Assembly (NCBI RefSeq): GCF_002844275.1
Contig: NZ_NXGX01000005.1
Coordinates: 1 to 64,000, forward strand
From: Thalassospira lohafexi
GTDB lineage: Bacteria > Pseudomonadota > Alphaproteobacteria > Rhodospirillales > Thalassospiraceae
DNA length: 64,000 nucleotides
Reading direction: 5' to 3'
Shown: positions 1-7,772 of the stretch, in pieces
How positions within the stretch are numbered: position 1 is the stretch's first letter
Layout of the letters: the number at the start of each line of letters is the position of its first letter
Notes under the pieces: generated by a model
Databases searched by the model: none
Seen by the model: the letters and a program-made list of their open reading frames with translations, nothing else
What the model was told of the DNA's origin: nothing
Translations under genes and position numbers: made by a program

Positions 1-77
1 GCGCCCGTAGCTCAGCTGGATAGAGTATCTGACTACGAATCAGAGGGCCGGAGGTTCGAATCCTTCCGGGCGCACCA
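1..77 (+). tRNA. tRNA-Arg (anticodon ACG), copy 1
   Basis: A 77-base cloverleaf with a paired acceptor stem (GCGCCCG with CGGGCGC), a D-arm, an anticodon loop CTACGAA with ACG at 35-37, a T-arm containing GGTTCGAATCC and an encoded 3' CCA. It decodes CGU/CGC/CGA after A34-to-I editing. The gene may begin exactly at the window edge, so its promoter is not visible. It is identical to the copy at 135-211. Confidence 0.97.
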
Positions 78-80
78 TCG

Positions 81-110
81 GAAGGCTCGACGTTCACGCG
101 TCGAGCCTTC
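81..110 (+). terminator. hairpin after tRNA-Arg copy 1
   Basis: Perfect 12-bp stem (GAAGGCTCGACG at 81-92 with CGTCGAGCCTTC at 99-110) around a 6-base loop, three bases after the tRNA CCA. No long U-run follows, so it may be a processing or stability hairpin rather than a full terminator. A diverged copy follows the second tRNA. Confidence 0.6.
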
Positions 111-134
111 GCCATTTAGCGTAGAACATAAAAT

Positions 135-211
135 GCGCCCGTAGCTCAGCTGGATAGAGTATCTGACTACGAATCAGAGGGCCGGAGGTTCGAATCCTTC
201 CGGGCGCACCA
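135..211 (+). tRNA. tRNA-Arg (anticodon ACG), copy 2
   Basis: Base-for-base identical to copy 1, including the encoded CCA and the ACG anticodon (169-171). The 57-base spacer and similar downstream hairpins show that a unit of about 134 bp was duplicated in tandem. Confidence 0.97.
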
Positions 212-214
212 TTG

Positions 215-244
215 AAAGGCTCGACGTTCCCGCGTCGGGCCTTT
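215..244 (+). terminator. hairpin after tRNA-Arg copy 2
   Basis: AAAGGCTCGACG pairs with CGTCGGGCCTTT (one G-U pair) around a short loop, then TTGTCATTT. It is homologous to the hairpin at 81-110 but has changed at both ends of the stem, with one compensating pair, which suggests the stem is under selection. Confidence 0.6.
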
Positions 245-437
245 GTCATTTGCCCTGAACAGTCTTGCGCACACCTTCTCCAAACCCCCTGACTTTCCCC
301 ACGAAAATGTGACCCATATCACTGCATTGCCCGCAAAAAGGGCCTCAAAGCACGACTTTGCCCATATCGGTCTTGCCGTTTGCCGCCCCCTAAACATATC
401 GAGCATTGGGCAAAGTAAAAAAATGCAGGAGATGTTC

Positions 438-1256
438 ATGGATATCGGAAAACTTCTAAGCGATGTTTTGGGAAATTCGGGTGGCGGGCGTTCGACAATG
501 TCCGGAAAACTGGGCGGTATCGCAGACAGCCTCGCCAACAAAGGTGGCAACACCCGTGGCGACACTGGCGGCAAATCTGGCGGCTTGGCCAACATGGTTG
601 GGAATAGCCTGGGCAGTGGTGTTGGTGGCGGATTGGTGGGTGGTGCGATCAGTGGCGGCTTGATGTCGGCTGTCCTGGGCTCCAAGAAAGGCCGCAAAAT
701 GGGCGGTAAAGTGCTGGCCTATGGCGGCACATCCCTTGTTGCCGGTCTGGCTTACAAGGCATGGCGCGATTACAAAAACAACGCATCCCCCAAGGATCAC
801 AGTCAGGACAGCGATCTTGACCACGTCCCTGCCGACAGCGGCTTTTCCCCGGAACTCGAACGCAGCCGCGACAACGCCGATTTTCGCCTGACCTTGATCC
901 GCGCAATGATCGCAGCAGCCAAATCCGACGGACATATTGATCAGACGGAACATAAACGCATCGCCAAACAGATTGAGGCCCTTAACCTCGGCCCAAACGA
1001 AAAGGCATTCCTGTTTGATGCTTTTTCCGCTGATTCCGACCCGATGCAGACCGCCAAGCTGGCACGTACTCAGGAACAGGCCGCAGAAATCTATCTTGCG
1101 TCCTGTCTGGCAATCGACCCGGATGATCCAGAGGAAGAACGCTATCTTGAACGCCTTGGTGACTGTCTCGACCTTGCAATGGATTTACGCCGGCACCTTG
1201 ATCATCAGGCCATCAGCGTCCGTCAGAATATGCTTGAAACCACCCCGGTCAGCTAA
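438..1256 (+). CDS. DUF533/TerB-like inner-membrane protein
   Basis: 272 residues. The ATG at 438 is chosen because AGGAG lies 6 bases upstream; in-frame ATGs at 423 and 432 are less well placed. The N-terminal 80 residues are Gly/Ser-rich and low-complexity, followed by a glycine-rich hydrophobic stretch (about 75-115) that looks membrane-inserted. The C-terminal half (about residues 150-255) is a helical TerB-like domain (RLTLIRAMIAAAKSDGHID, then a LARTQEQAAEIYLAS-type helix). This matches the DUF533/YebE family, whose biochemical role is not known. It stands alone between the tRNAs and a convergent fasciclin gene. Confidence 0.8.
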   Translation: MDIGKLLSDVLGNSGGGRSTMSGKLGGIADSLANKGGNTRGDTGGKSGGLANMVGNSLGSGVGGGLVGGAISGGLMSAVLGSKKGRKMGGKVLAYGGTSLVAGLAYKAWRDYKNNASPKDHSQDSDLDHVPADSGFSPELERSRDNADFRLTLIRAMIAAAKSDGHIDQTEHKRIAKQIEALNLGPNEKAFLFDAFSADSDPMQTAKLARTQEQAAEIYLASCLAIDPDDPEEERYLERLGDCLDLAMDLRRHLDHQAISVRQNMLETTPVS

Positions 1257-1370
1257 GCCATTTTGCTTTAAAGCAGCCCAACCCATAGTGGCCCAACCCG
1301 GAAGCATTCCAACGCTTTGAACCTTTTGTGATACGCCCACGGCAATCAAACCGATTACGTGCATCATCAT

Positions 1371-1407
1371 AAAAAAAGCAGCCCCGCACGAACACGTGCG
1401 GGGCTGC
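1371..1407 (-). terminator. Rho-independent terminator of the fasciclin gene
   Basis: Perfect 13-bp GC-rich stem (1378-1390 with 1395-1407) and a 4-base loop. On the minus strand it is followed by seven Us (1371-1377). It lies about 20 bases beyond the stop of the 1429-1917 gene. Confidence 0.92.
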
Positions 1408-1428
1408 GTTGCTTAAATGGCCTGCGAC

Positions 1429-1917
1429 TTACATGCCCGGCATGATCACGGTATCAATGACGTGGATCACACCGTTATCGGCCTCAATATCGGCCGAGGT
1501 AACAGTTGCACCGTCAACCATCACGCCGTTCATGGCATTCACATCAATCGTGTCGCCCTGAACGCTTTCGACCATCATTTCCTTGCCTGCGATATCACCT
1601 GACATCACTTTGCCCGGCACAACGTGGTAGGTCAGAACGGCCACAAGCTTGTCTTTGTTTTCCGGCTTGAGCAGATCCTCGACCGTACCGGCGGGCAATT
1701 TGGCAAAGGCCTCATCGGTTGGTGCAAATACCGTGAACGGACCTTCACCCTTTAAGGTATCGACCAAACCTGCGGCCTTCACTGCGGCAACCAGTGTCGT
1801 GAACGATCCGGCAGATACCGCCGTGTCGACAATGTCTGCGGCCTTGGCCGACATTGCGCCAAAGGTCAAAGTCGCACCGGCAACAACTGCAAGAACGGTT
1901 TTTTTGAACGCACGCAT
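1429..1917 (-). CDS. Secreted fasciclin (FAS1/beta-Ig-H3) domain protein
   Basis: 162 residues. A Sec signal peptide ([19 protein letters not shown], cleavage after AKA at about 26) precedes one complete FAS1 domain. Both family signatures are visible: the H1 box [15 protein letters not shown] near residue 61 and the H2-like end [13 protein letters not shown] at the C-terminus, with YHVVPG between them. FAS1 domains mediate adhesion at the cell surface. In bacteria, single-domain secreted forms are common and poorly characterised. It is monocistronic with its own terminator. Confidence 0.92.
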   Translation of the reverse strand: MRAFKKTVLAVVAGATLTFGAMSAKAADIVDTAVSAGSFTTLVAAVKAAGLVDTLKGEGPFTVFAPTDEAFAKLPAGTVEDLLKPENKDKLVAVLTYHVVPGKVMSGDIAGKEMMVESVQGDTIDVNAMNGVMVDGATVTSADIEADNGVIHVIDTVIMPGM

Positions 1918-2173
1918 CTCTCAAACTCCTGTAAGTTTGTTATGTTGAACATTGCTGTTCGAAATTACGCTGTCGGGATGCTTACGGGGCCGTCATGACG
2001 ATCAGTTCATTCATATGATTGTGATCATCTGCTAGTAATCCGTTTGCACCATCGGACCGTATCTGCGGCCTTGCGATCGCGGGTATAATTATCACTGCAT
2101 GTCGGGCGACTGCGATGATATGCTCAAGCTTCGCCACTGCCCAAGCGACCTTGAATATGACGGAGATTCTCAA

Positions 2174-2695
2174 ATGAATGCCAATGCGCGGATCACCATT
2201 TCCTGCAATGACCGGGTCGGTCTTGTGTCCGACATCTCTGGCCGTATTTTTGACATCGGCGCCAATCTGGGACCGACATATTTTGCCCTTGAGGATGGCA
2301 CGGCAAAATTCGAAACCAGCTGTGAGTTGCCTGACGGCTGCCCGGTAAGCGAATGCGCAACCGCACTGAACGCGCTGTCACTGGAAAATGCGGATATCAA
2401 GGTGGAAGAAATCGCCGCCATCCCGGCGCTCACCACAGCCCCCGGCGCGACCCACATGATCGAATGTTCCGGCATTGATCAGCCCGGCCTAATCGCGCGT
2501 CTGTCGGAAATCTTTATCGAATACAACGCCAATATCGTGCGCCTTGCCGCCTCAAGCACCGATGAAAAGGACGCCCGGATTTACACCACGCGCTTTGCCG
2601 TTACCATCGCGCCAGAACGCGCTAGCAACTGTCTGGCAACGCTGGCCAATACAGCCGGATCGATGCGGCTGGTGTTTAAGTTTGACGAGCTTTAA
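2174..2695 (+). CDS. Tandem ACT-domain protein, GcvR-like
   Basis: 173 residues. The start at 2174 is supported by GGAG 8 bases upstream; an in-frame start at 2099 has no ribosome site. Two ACT domains are visible: residues 5-75 (ITISCNDRVGLVSDISGRIFDIGANL) and 93-173 (MIECSGIDQPGLIARLSEIFIEYNANIV). This is the layout of the glycine cleavage repressor GcvR and relatives, which bind amino acids and partner proteins rather than DNA. No gcv genes are nearby, so the ligand and partner are unknown. Confidence 0.8.
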   Translation: MNANARITISCNDRVGLVSDISGRIFDIGANLGPTYFALEDGTAKFETSCELPDGCPVSECATALNALSLENADIKVEEIAAIPALTTAPGATHMIECSGIDQPGLIARLSEIFIEYNANIVRLAASSTDEKDARIYTTRFAVTIAPERASNCLATLANTAGSMRLVFKFDEL

Positions 2696-2710
2696 AGGGC
2701 ACGCCCCGGC

Positions 2711-4459
2711 TCAGCCAAGAACATCGTCATCAGCAAAGTCGAAATTGCTGCTGTCCAAATCGGATTTTTCAACACCATCAAGCACCACACCATATGTGTG
2801 GCCGCGACCATTGCTAAAATCGATATAGACACCTTCGTCCGTCTGCTGGGCATGCGCCAGCACGTCACTAATATCGTGAATGCCGCTTTTGTCCTGAAAC
2901 TCGGAACCAAGTGCGATACGGTCGCCATAGCGCCCCGCCTGAAAATCCCCTATCCGGTCGCGCTCAGGGCCGTCTTCGTACTCATTCCAGACGAATGTAT
3001 TGGCCCCGCCGCCATCTTGGCGCCATTCGGTTCCGCCCAGAAGATAATCATTCCCGTCACCACCTTCGATGGTATCCGCGCCATAAGCCCCGATCAGGAA
3101 GTCGTGTCCGCCACCGCCAGAAATAACATCATCGCCAAACCCGCCATATAGTTCGTTGCGGTCCTGATTTCCAATCAGGACGTCATCTTCTGCTGATCCG
3201 ATGATGTGGGTGAAATTGGAAATGACATCCCCTTGCGCATCCCCGCCAGACACAACGCCGGTCTCGATATTGGCATAAACACCCTCCGAACCCGTGCTCA
3301 GTGTCTTTTGATACACCAGCCAGTTTTCGCCATCTCCACCATCAAGGACATCCGCACCGACACCGCCTTCGATCCGGTCGTCATCCGCCCCGCCAAGCAA
3401 AATGTCATTTCCGGCACCGCCGTTAATCCAATCCTTTCCGTCACCGCCAAGGATGGTATCGTCACTGATGGTGACACTTACCGGGGCAGGCCCGTAGTAG
3501 CCGTCACCGGCCAGTTGATCATTACCATCGCCACCAATGATCAAATCATCCCCGGCATAGCCATAAATATCGTTGTCCGTATCACTGCCAATCAAAACGT
3601 CTTCGAAAGACGACCCGTAGACATCTTCAATGCTTGAAAACACGTCCCCGTCCGCCTCAGCACCACTGACTTGCGACGTCGCAAGATTGACGTAAACCCC
3701 CGAAGACGCGTCGCGATAGTCGATCCGGTCCTGCCCGTCACCACCGATCATAACGTCCCGGCCCGGCCCGCCATTGAAATAGTCATTCCCGCTGGTGCCC
3801 AGCATCGTGTCATTCCCGGCATCCCCGTGCAGCGCACTACCGTCACCGCGCGCCTCAAGCAGGTCATCCCCGTCCCCGCCATGCAGGTAAACGTCATTAT
3901 AAAGGCCACTTGCCCCCACCAGATGATCGTCATGGCTTGAGCCATGAACGGTAAGGCCACGCACAGTTAAAAATACGTCGCCATCGGCATCCCCGCCGTC
4001 AAAAAGGCCGGCATCGAAATCAAGATGTACAGCTTCGGGCGAATGCGCATATGTCACCGCCCCCGACGTCAGATCAAACTGATCTGCACCAGCCCCGCCT
4101 TCCACCAGTTTCCAATGACCACTAAACGCGTCGTCATATCTGGTTCCGGTGATGCTGATGTTCGCAAAATCGGCCTGAACATCGCTCCGGTCAATATCAC
4201 CCGCACCGTCACGAACATAGGTTGTGCCATCCCGGTACAGATATGCGCGTCCAATCGCCACATCAGAATCAGCGTAATCAAGCGTCACATCCTGCCAGTC
4301 TTCGGTCAGAACAAACGTATCCGATCCCGCTCCACCGATCAGGGTATCGCCAACACCAACCGCCTCAAGACGATCATCGCCCGCAAGCCCGTATATCTGG
4401 TCAACATCGGCAGTCCCGATCAGGCTGTCATTCGCATCTGTTCCGATGATCTTGGCCAT
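2711..4459 (-). CDS. RTX calcium-binding repeat protein A
   Basis: 582 residues. The start at 4459 (MAKIIGTDAND) has GGAGG 5 bases upstream and aligns with its two paralogues; an upstream in-frame start at 4492 is less likely. Dense RTX nonapeptides (GGDGDDLLE, GGAGNDILL, GGDGNDYLL and many more) form parallel beta-rolls when Ca2+ binds. They are interspersed with a longer recurring module of the form VYVNLATSQVSGAEADGDVF then a DVLIG block. The last 85 residues (from DRIGDFQAG) form a non-repeat C-terminal domain shared by all three proteins, the expected position of a type I secretion signal. There is no N-terminal signal peptide and no catalytic domain is recognised. Third gene of the RTX operon. 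Confidence 0.85.
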   Translation of the reverse strand: MAKIIGTDANDSLIGTADVDQIYGLAGDDRLEAVGVGDTLIGGAGSDTFVLTEDWQDVTLDYADSDVAIGRAYLYRDGTTYVRDGAGDIDRSDVQADFANISITGTRYDDAFSGHWKLVEGGAGADQFDLTSGAVTYAHSPEAVHLDFDAGLFDGGDADGDVFLTVRGLTVHGSSHDDHLVGASGLYNDVYLHGGDGDDLLEARGDGSALHGDAGNDTMLGTSGNDYFNGGPGRDVMIGGDGQDRIDYRDASSGVYVNLATSQVSGAEADGDVFSSIEDVYGSSFEDVLIGSDTDNDIYGYAGDDLIIGGDGNDQLAGDGYYGPAPVSVTISDDTILGGDGKDWINGGAGNDILLGGADDDRIEGGVGADVLDGGDGENWLVYQKTLSTGSEGVYANIETGVVSGGDAQGDVISNFTHIIGSAEDDVLIGNQDRNELYGGFGDDVISGGGGHDFLIGAYGADTIEGGDGNDYLLGGTEWRQDGGGANTFVWNEYEDGPERDRIGDFQAGRYGDRIALGSEFQDKSGIHDISDVLAHAQQTDEGVYIDFSNGRGHTYGVVLDGVEKSDLDSSNFDFADDDVLG

Positions 4460-4500
4460 GGCGTCCTCCACAGGGTTGATCGGGCTTAACACCCCACCGA

Positions 4501-5742
4501 TTACAGATCGTCAATCGGCAGTTCACCATCATCGTCATCATCAAAAACGACATGCTCCGATGTCAGTTCATCAAGCGTCACACCGTCAATCTGCACGCCA
4601 TAGCCATAGTGACGGCCATCGGCGAAATCGACATACACACCTGTTTCATTTTCACTGGCGTGGTCCAGAAAATCATCGAAACTTTCAATCCCGCTTTTTT
4701 CCTGAAACGTTTTGCCAAAAACAAACCGATCGCCCTGTTCACCGGTGTCAAAATCGGTAATGCGGTCGCGTTCGGCACCGCCTTCAAAAACCGTCCATAA
4801 AAATGTATCTGATCCGGGCGCACCATAGGCATCCCGACCATCACCGGTCAGAAGATCATTGCCATCCCCGCCTTCAAGGGTGTCGTTGCCCCCGCCACCG
4901 GTCAGGACATCGTGGAAATCACCGCCGCGCACATGATCGTCACCGTAAAATCCGTCCAGATGGTTGCGTCCGTCATCGCCGACAATCACATCGGCGACAC
5001 CCGAACCACGCACATTTTCAAACCCGTCAAACACATCCCCATCGGCGGTGCCACCCGATGCGGTCCCGGTCGCAAGGTTAATTGTCACCCCTTCGGTACC
5101 GTTATCATTGTAATCAAGGGTATCCACCCCGGCCCCGCCCGACAGGATGTCGCCATCGGCCCCGCCGCTAAGGCGATCATTCCCATCGCCGCCAATCAGA
5201 ACATCATTGCCGTCCCGCCCGGTCAGGGTGTCATTGCCATCGCCGCCCAAAACGGTGTCGTCGCCCGACGTATCGCCAAGATAATCGCCATACAGAAAAT
5301 CATCCCCGTCCCCCCCGATAAGAAGGTCACTACCGCCCCGCCCCCAAAGCACATCGCTTTGATCACTGCCAATCAGGGTATCGTCAAATTCCGTGCCATA
5401 GACGACTTCAATGTCGCGCAGCACATCCCCCTCTGCCTCACCGCCAAACCCTGTGCCGGTTGCAAGATTGACGTGGACCGCATCCGTGGCATTTTCACCC
5501 TCATAAAACACCGCATCGCGGATGCCCGAGCCACCGTTCAACACATCCGCCCCGGCCCCGCCGGTCAGCCGGTCATTTCCGCCCCCGCCAATCAGTGTAT
5601 CGTCCCCGTTTCCACCAAACAGGGAACTGATGCCATCATTGCCAATCAGCGTGTCATCGCCATCCATGCCATACAGCGTACTGTTTGCCGTGGTTTCATA
5701 CAGAACGTCGTCACCATCTGTTCCAATAAGCGGCACGATCAT
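4501..5742 (-). CDS. RTX calcium-binding repeat protein B
   Basis: 413 residues, the shortest of the three. The start at 5742 (MIVPLIGTDGDD) aligns with the paralogues; GGAGG sits only 2 bases upstream, closer than ideal, and a GTG at 5817 is in frame but lacks a ribosome site. RTX nonapeptides fill residues 10-315, with two VNLATG-GG-A-GDV modules. The shared C-terminal domain (from DRITDFDTG) follows and ends in an acidic tail DDDDDGELPIDDL. Acidic composition and an absent N-terminal signal fit a type I secreted protein. It lies 41 bases upstream of gene A and 77 bases downstream of gene C. Confidence 0.83.
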   Translation of the reverse strand: MIVPLIGTDGDDVLYETTANSTLYGMDGDDTLIGNDGISSLFGGNGDDTLIGGGGNDRLTGGAGADVLNGGSGIRDAVFYEGENATDAVHVNLATGTGFGGEAEGDVLRDIEVVYGTEFDDTLIGSDQSDVLWGRGGSDLLIGGDGDDFLYGDYLGDTSGDDTVLGGDGNDTLTGRDGNDVLIGGDGNDRLSGGADGDILSGGAGVDTLDYNDNGTEGVTINLATGTASGGTADGDVFDGFENVRGSGVADVIVGDDGRNHLDGFYGDDHVRGGDFHDVLTGGGGNDTLEGGDGNDLLTGDGRDAYGAPGSDTFLWTVFEGGAERDRITDFDTGEQGDRFVFGKTFQEKSGIESFDDFLDHASENETGVYVDFADGRHYGYGVQIDGVTLDELTSEHVVFDDDDDGELPIDDL

Positions 5743-5819
5743 GCCCTCCGTCAAAGGTTCGCAAATAGGGGGTGGATTGGAATTTCGATCTGGATCAATG
5801 CCCTCGCCTGACCGCACAG

Positions 5820-7604
5820 CTATCCAAGATAATCGGCGAAAATGACATTGTCGGGCGTCAGTTCGTCAACGGTCATGTCATCGATTTGCACCCCATAGTC
5901 GTAATGACGACCATTGGCAAAATCGATATAGACGCCGTCTTCATTATCGCTGGCATGTTCAAGGAAATCATCGAAGTCCTCGATGCCGCTTTTTTCCTGA
6001 AACGTTTGACCAAACATCAAATGGTCGCTGTGTTCCCCGGCATCGGGATTGAAATCGACGATGCGGTCGCGTTCCGCCCCGCCTTCAAACTCACGCCACA
6101 CGAACGTCCCGCCGGTCAGCAGGTCGTTGCCATCGCCCCCTTCGACCCAATCGTCTTGACCACGCCCACCATTAAGAACGTCATGCCCGTCACCGCCAAA
6201 AACATGGTCATCGCCCGTGCTGCCATTGATTACATCCCGGCCAGCACCGCCCGACATGTAATCATCGCCGAACCCGCCGTTCATAACGTCATCACCATTC
6301 CCGCCAAACAGAGCGTCATTGGCGACATCGCCCTTAATCACGTCATCACCATTCCCACCCCACATAGAGGTCGCGTCAGGTTCAAAGAAATCATCGTAAT
6401 AAATGTTACTGGCGATCAGCGTATCATTGCCTTCACCGCCATAAAGGTGATCCCCCCCGTCATTGCCATACAGGGTATCGTCGCCATCCCCGCCATCAAG
6501 CGTATCGCGGCCACCCATGCCGTGCTGCTGGCCATGCAAGATGTCGTCACCGGCCTCGCCATAGACGAAAGTGCCCGAAAGGGTGTCGTTGCCCTCCCCG
6601 CCATAGATCGAATCAAAACCATAAAAGCCGTCGATCACGTTGTCGCCGTCATTGCCGATCAGGACGTCTGAATAGCGCGACCCGAATATATCCTCGACGC
6701 CGGTAATGACGTCACCCTCGGCATGGCCGCCACTGACAATCGCCGCACCATCCGTCAACTCGACATGAACACTTTCGTTGGAATGGATGAATGTGGCTTC
6801 ATCCTGACCGTCTCCGCCATTGATGAAATCGGCACCCGACCCGCCATTCAACGTGTCATCACCGCCATGACCCAGCAGTGTATCATTGCCCCACTCACCC
6901 CAAAGTTCATTGGAACGCTCGCTCCCGACAAGGAAATCATCCCCGCCAGCGCCCATCAGGATACCGCCGCGCTCTTCACCGGCAATCAAGGTGTCGTCAT
7001 GATTGGAGCCACGCACATTAAGATCGGGGGTTTCTTCCGTATCATCGAGAATTGAAATCTGGTCGCCGTCGGCATCACCGCCAACACCGGTCATGCTGTC
7101 CTGATCAAAAATGACACCTTCTGGTGATCTGACGTATGTGACTGTTGCCTCATAAGGGCCGAAATTTCTGACATCCCGATAATCAAATATGATCGTATCG
7201 GCACCGCCGCCGCCATCAACGGAATAAAATTCCCCCTGAAGATAATCATCATGATCGGAACCGGTGAGGTCGAACTCCTGCTCGTGGTAATAATCGTCGT
7301 TGTAAAACTCTAACGTATCGCCCTCGGCATCACCGCCATGTCCGGTAAGCTCGATATCGCGAGTCTCGCGGTCGTCATTAAAATGATTGTAAAACTCGAT
7401 ATGAACCGGATCGTCTGACAGTTCATAGGACAGCGTATAATCCTGGCTCGTCCGGGCAATAAAGGTATCTGCCCCAGGACCACCGATAATGGTGTCTCCA
7501 CTGCCGAAATAGATGGTGTCATCACCTTCCAGACCATAGACAGTGTCATTGGTCCATTCGTCCCAGATTACGTCGTCTTGATTTGTACCGATGATGCGCG
7601 GCAT
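5820..7604 (-). CDS. RTX calcium-binding repeat protein C
   Basis: 594 residues, first gene of the operon. The start at 7604 (MPRIIGTNQDD) has GGAGG 6 bases upstream. The N-terminal 230 residues are rich in Asp/Tyr/His and hold diverged modules (GGDAEGDTLEF, GGDADGDQISI). From residue 230 the regular RTX nonapeptides dominate (GGDGDDTLYGNDGGDHLYGG). The C-terminal 85 residues (from DRIVDFNPD) match those of A and B, including FQEKSGI and GVYIDFANGRHYDYGVQID. No enzyme domain is seen. No type I secretion genes lie next to it, so export would depend on a system encoded elsewhere. Confidence 0.85.
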   Translation of the reverse strand: MPRIIGTNQDDVIWDEWTNDTVYGLEGDDTIYFGSGDTIIGGPGADTFIARTSQDYTLSYELSDDPVHIEFYNHFNDDRETRDIELTGHGGDAEGDTLEFYNDDYYHEQEFDLTGSDHDDYLQGEFYSVDGGGGADTIIFDYRDVRNFGPYEATVTYVRSPEGVIFDQDSMTGVGGDADGDQISILDDTEETPDLNVRGSNHDDTLIAGEERGGILMGAGGDDFLVGSERSNELWGEWGNDTLLGHGGDDTLNGGSGADFINGGDGQDEATFIHSNESVHVELTDGAAIVSGGHAEGDVITGVEDIFGSRYSDVLIGNDGDNVIDGFYGFDSIYGGEGNDTLSGTFVYGEAGDDILHGQQHGMGGRDTLDGGDGDDTLYGNDGGDHLYGGEGNDTLIASNIYYDDFFEPDATSMWGGNGDDVIKGDVANDALFGGNGDDVMNGGFGDDYMSGGAGRDVINGSTGDDHVFGGDGHDVLNGGRGQDDWVEGGDGNDLLTGGTFVWREFEGGAERDRIVDFNPDAGEHSDHLMFGQTFQEKSGIEDFDDFLEHASDNEDGVYIDFANGRHYDYGVQIDDMTVDELTPDNVIFADYLG

Positions 7605-7772
7605 TGGAATCCTCCACAAACAATGAAAAGACTCCAAAAGACTAGCACCAGAAAACTAATCGTAAAACGATAATAACAATAAATATATTGAACCAATAAT
7701 TGTGTATTTTTACTTCAAATTTGAATTAATATTCTTCTAAATTTAATTCAAATACTGAATTTTTATTTATAC
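7605..7772. promoter_or_regulatory. AT-rich control region with an 11-bp inverted repeat
   Basis: This gap upstream of the RTX operon is far more AT-rich than the rest of the window. ATTTGAATTAA at 7719-7729 is repeated inverted as TTAATTCAAAT at 7743-7753, separated by 13 bases. It also lies just after the stop of the diguanylate cyclase, but no U-run follows on the minus strand, so a regulator site or silencing region is more likely than a terminator. The exact promoter cannot be placed. Confidence 0.5.

Noticed and set aside
4912..6671. Long plus-strand open frames (about 300 codons each) across the RTX genes
   Set aside because: They are antisense shadows of the repetitive RTX genes; translation gives low-complexity Ile/Ala/Pro-rich sequence with no ribosome site or domain.
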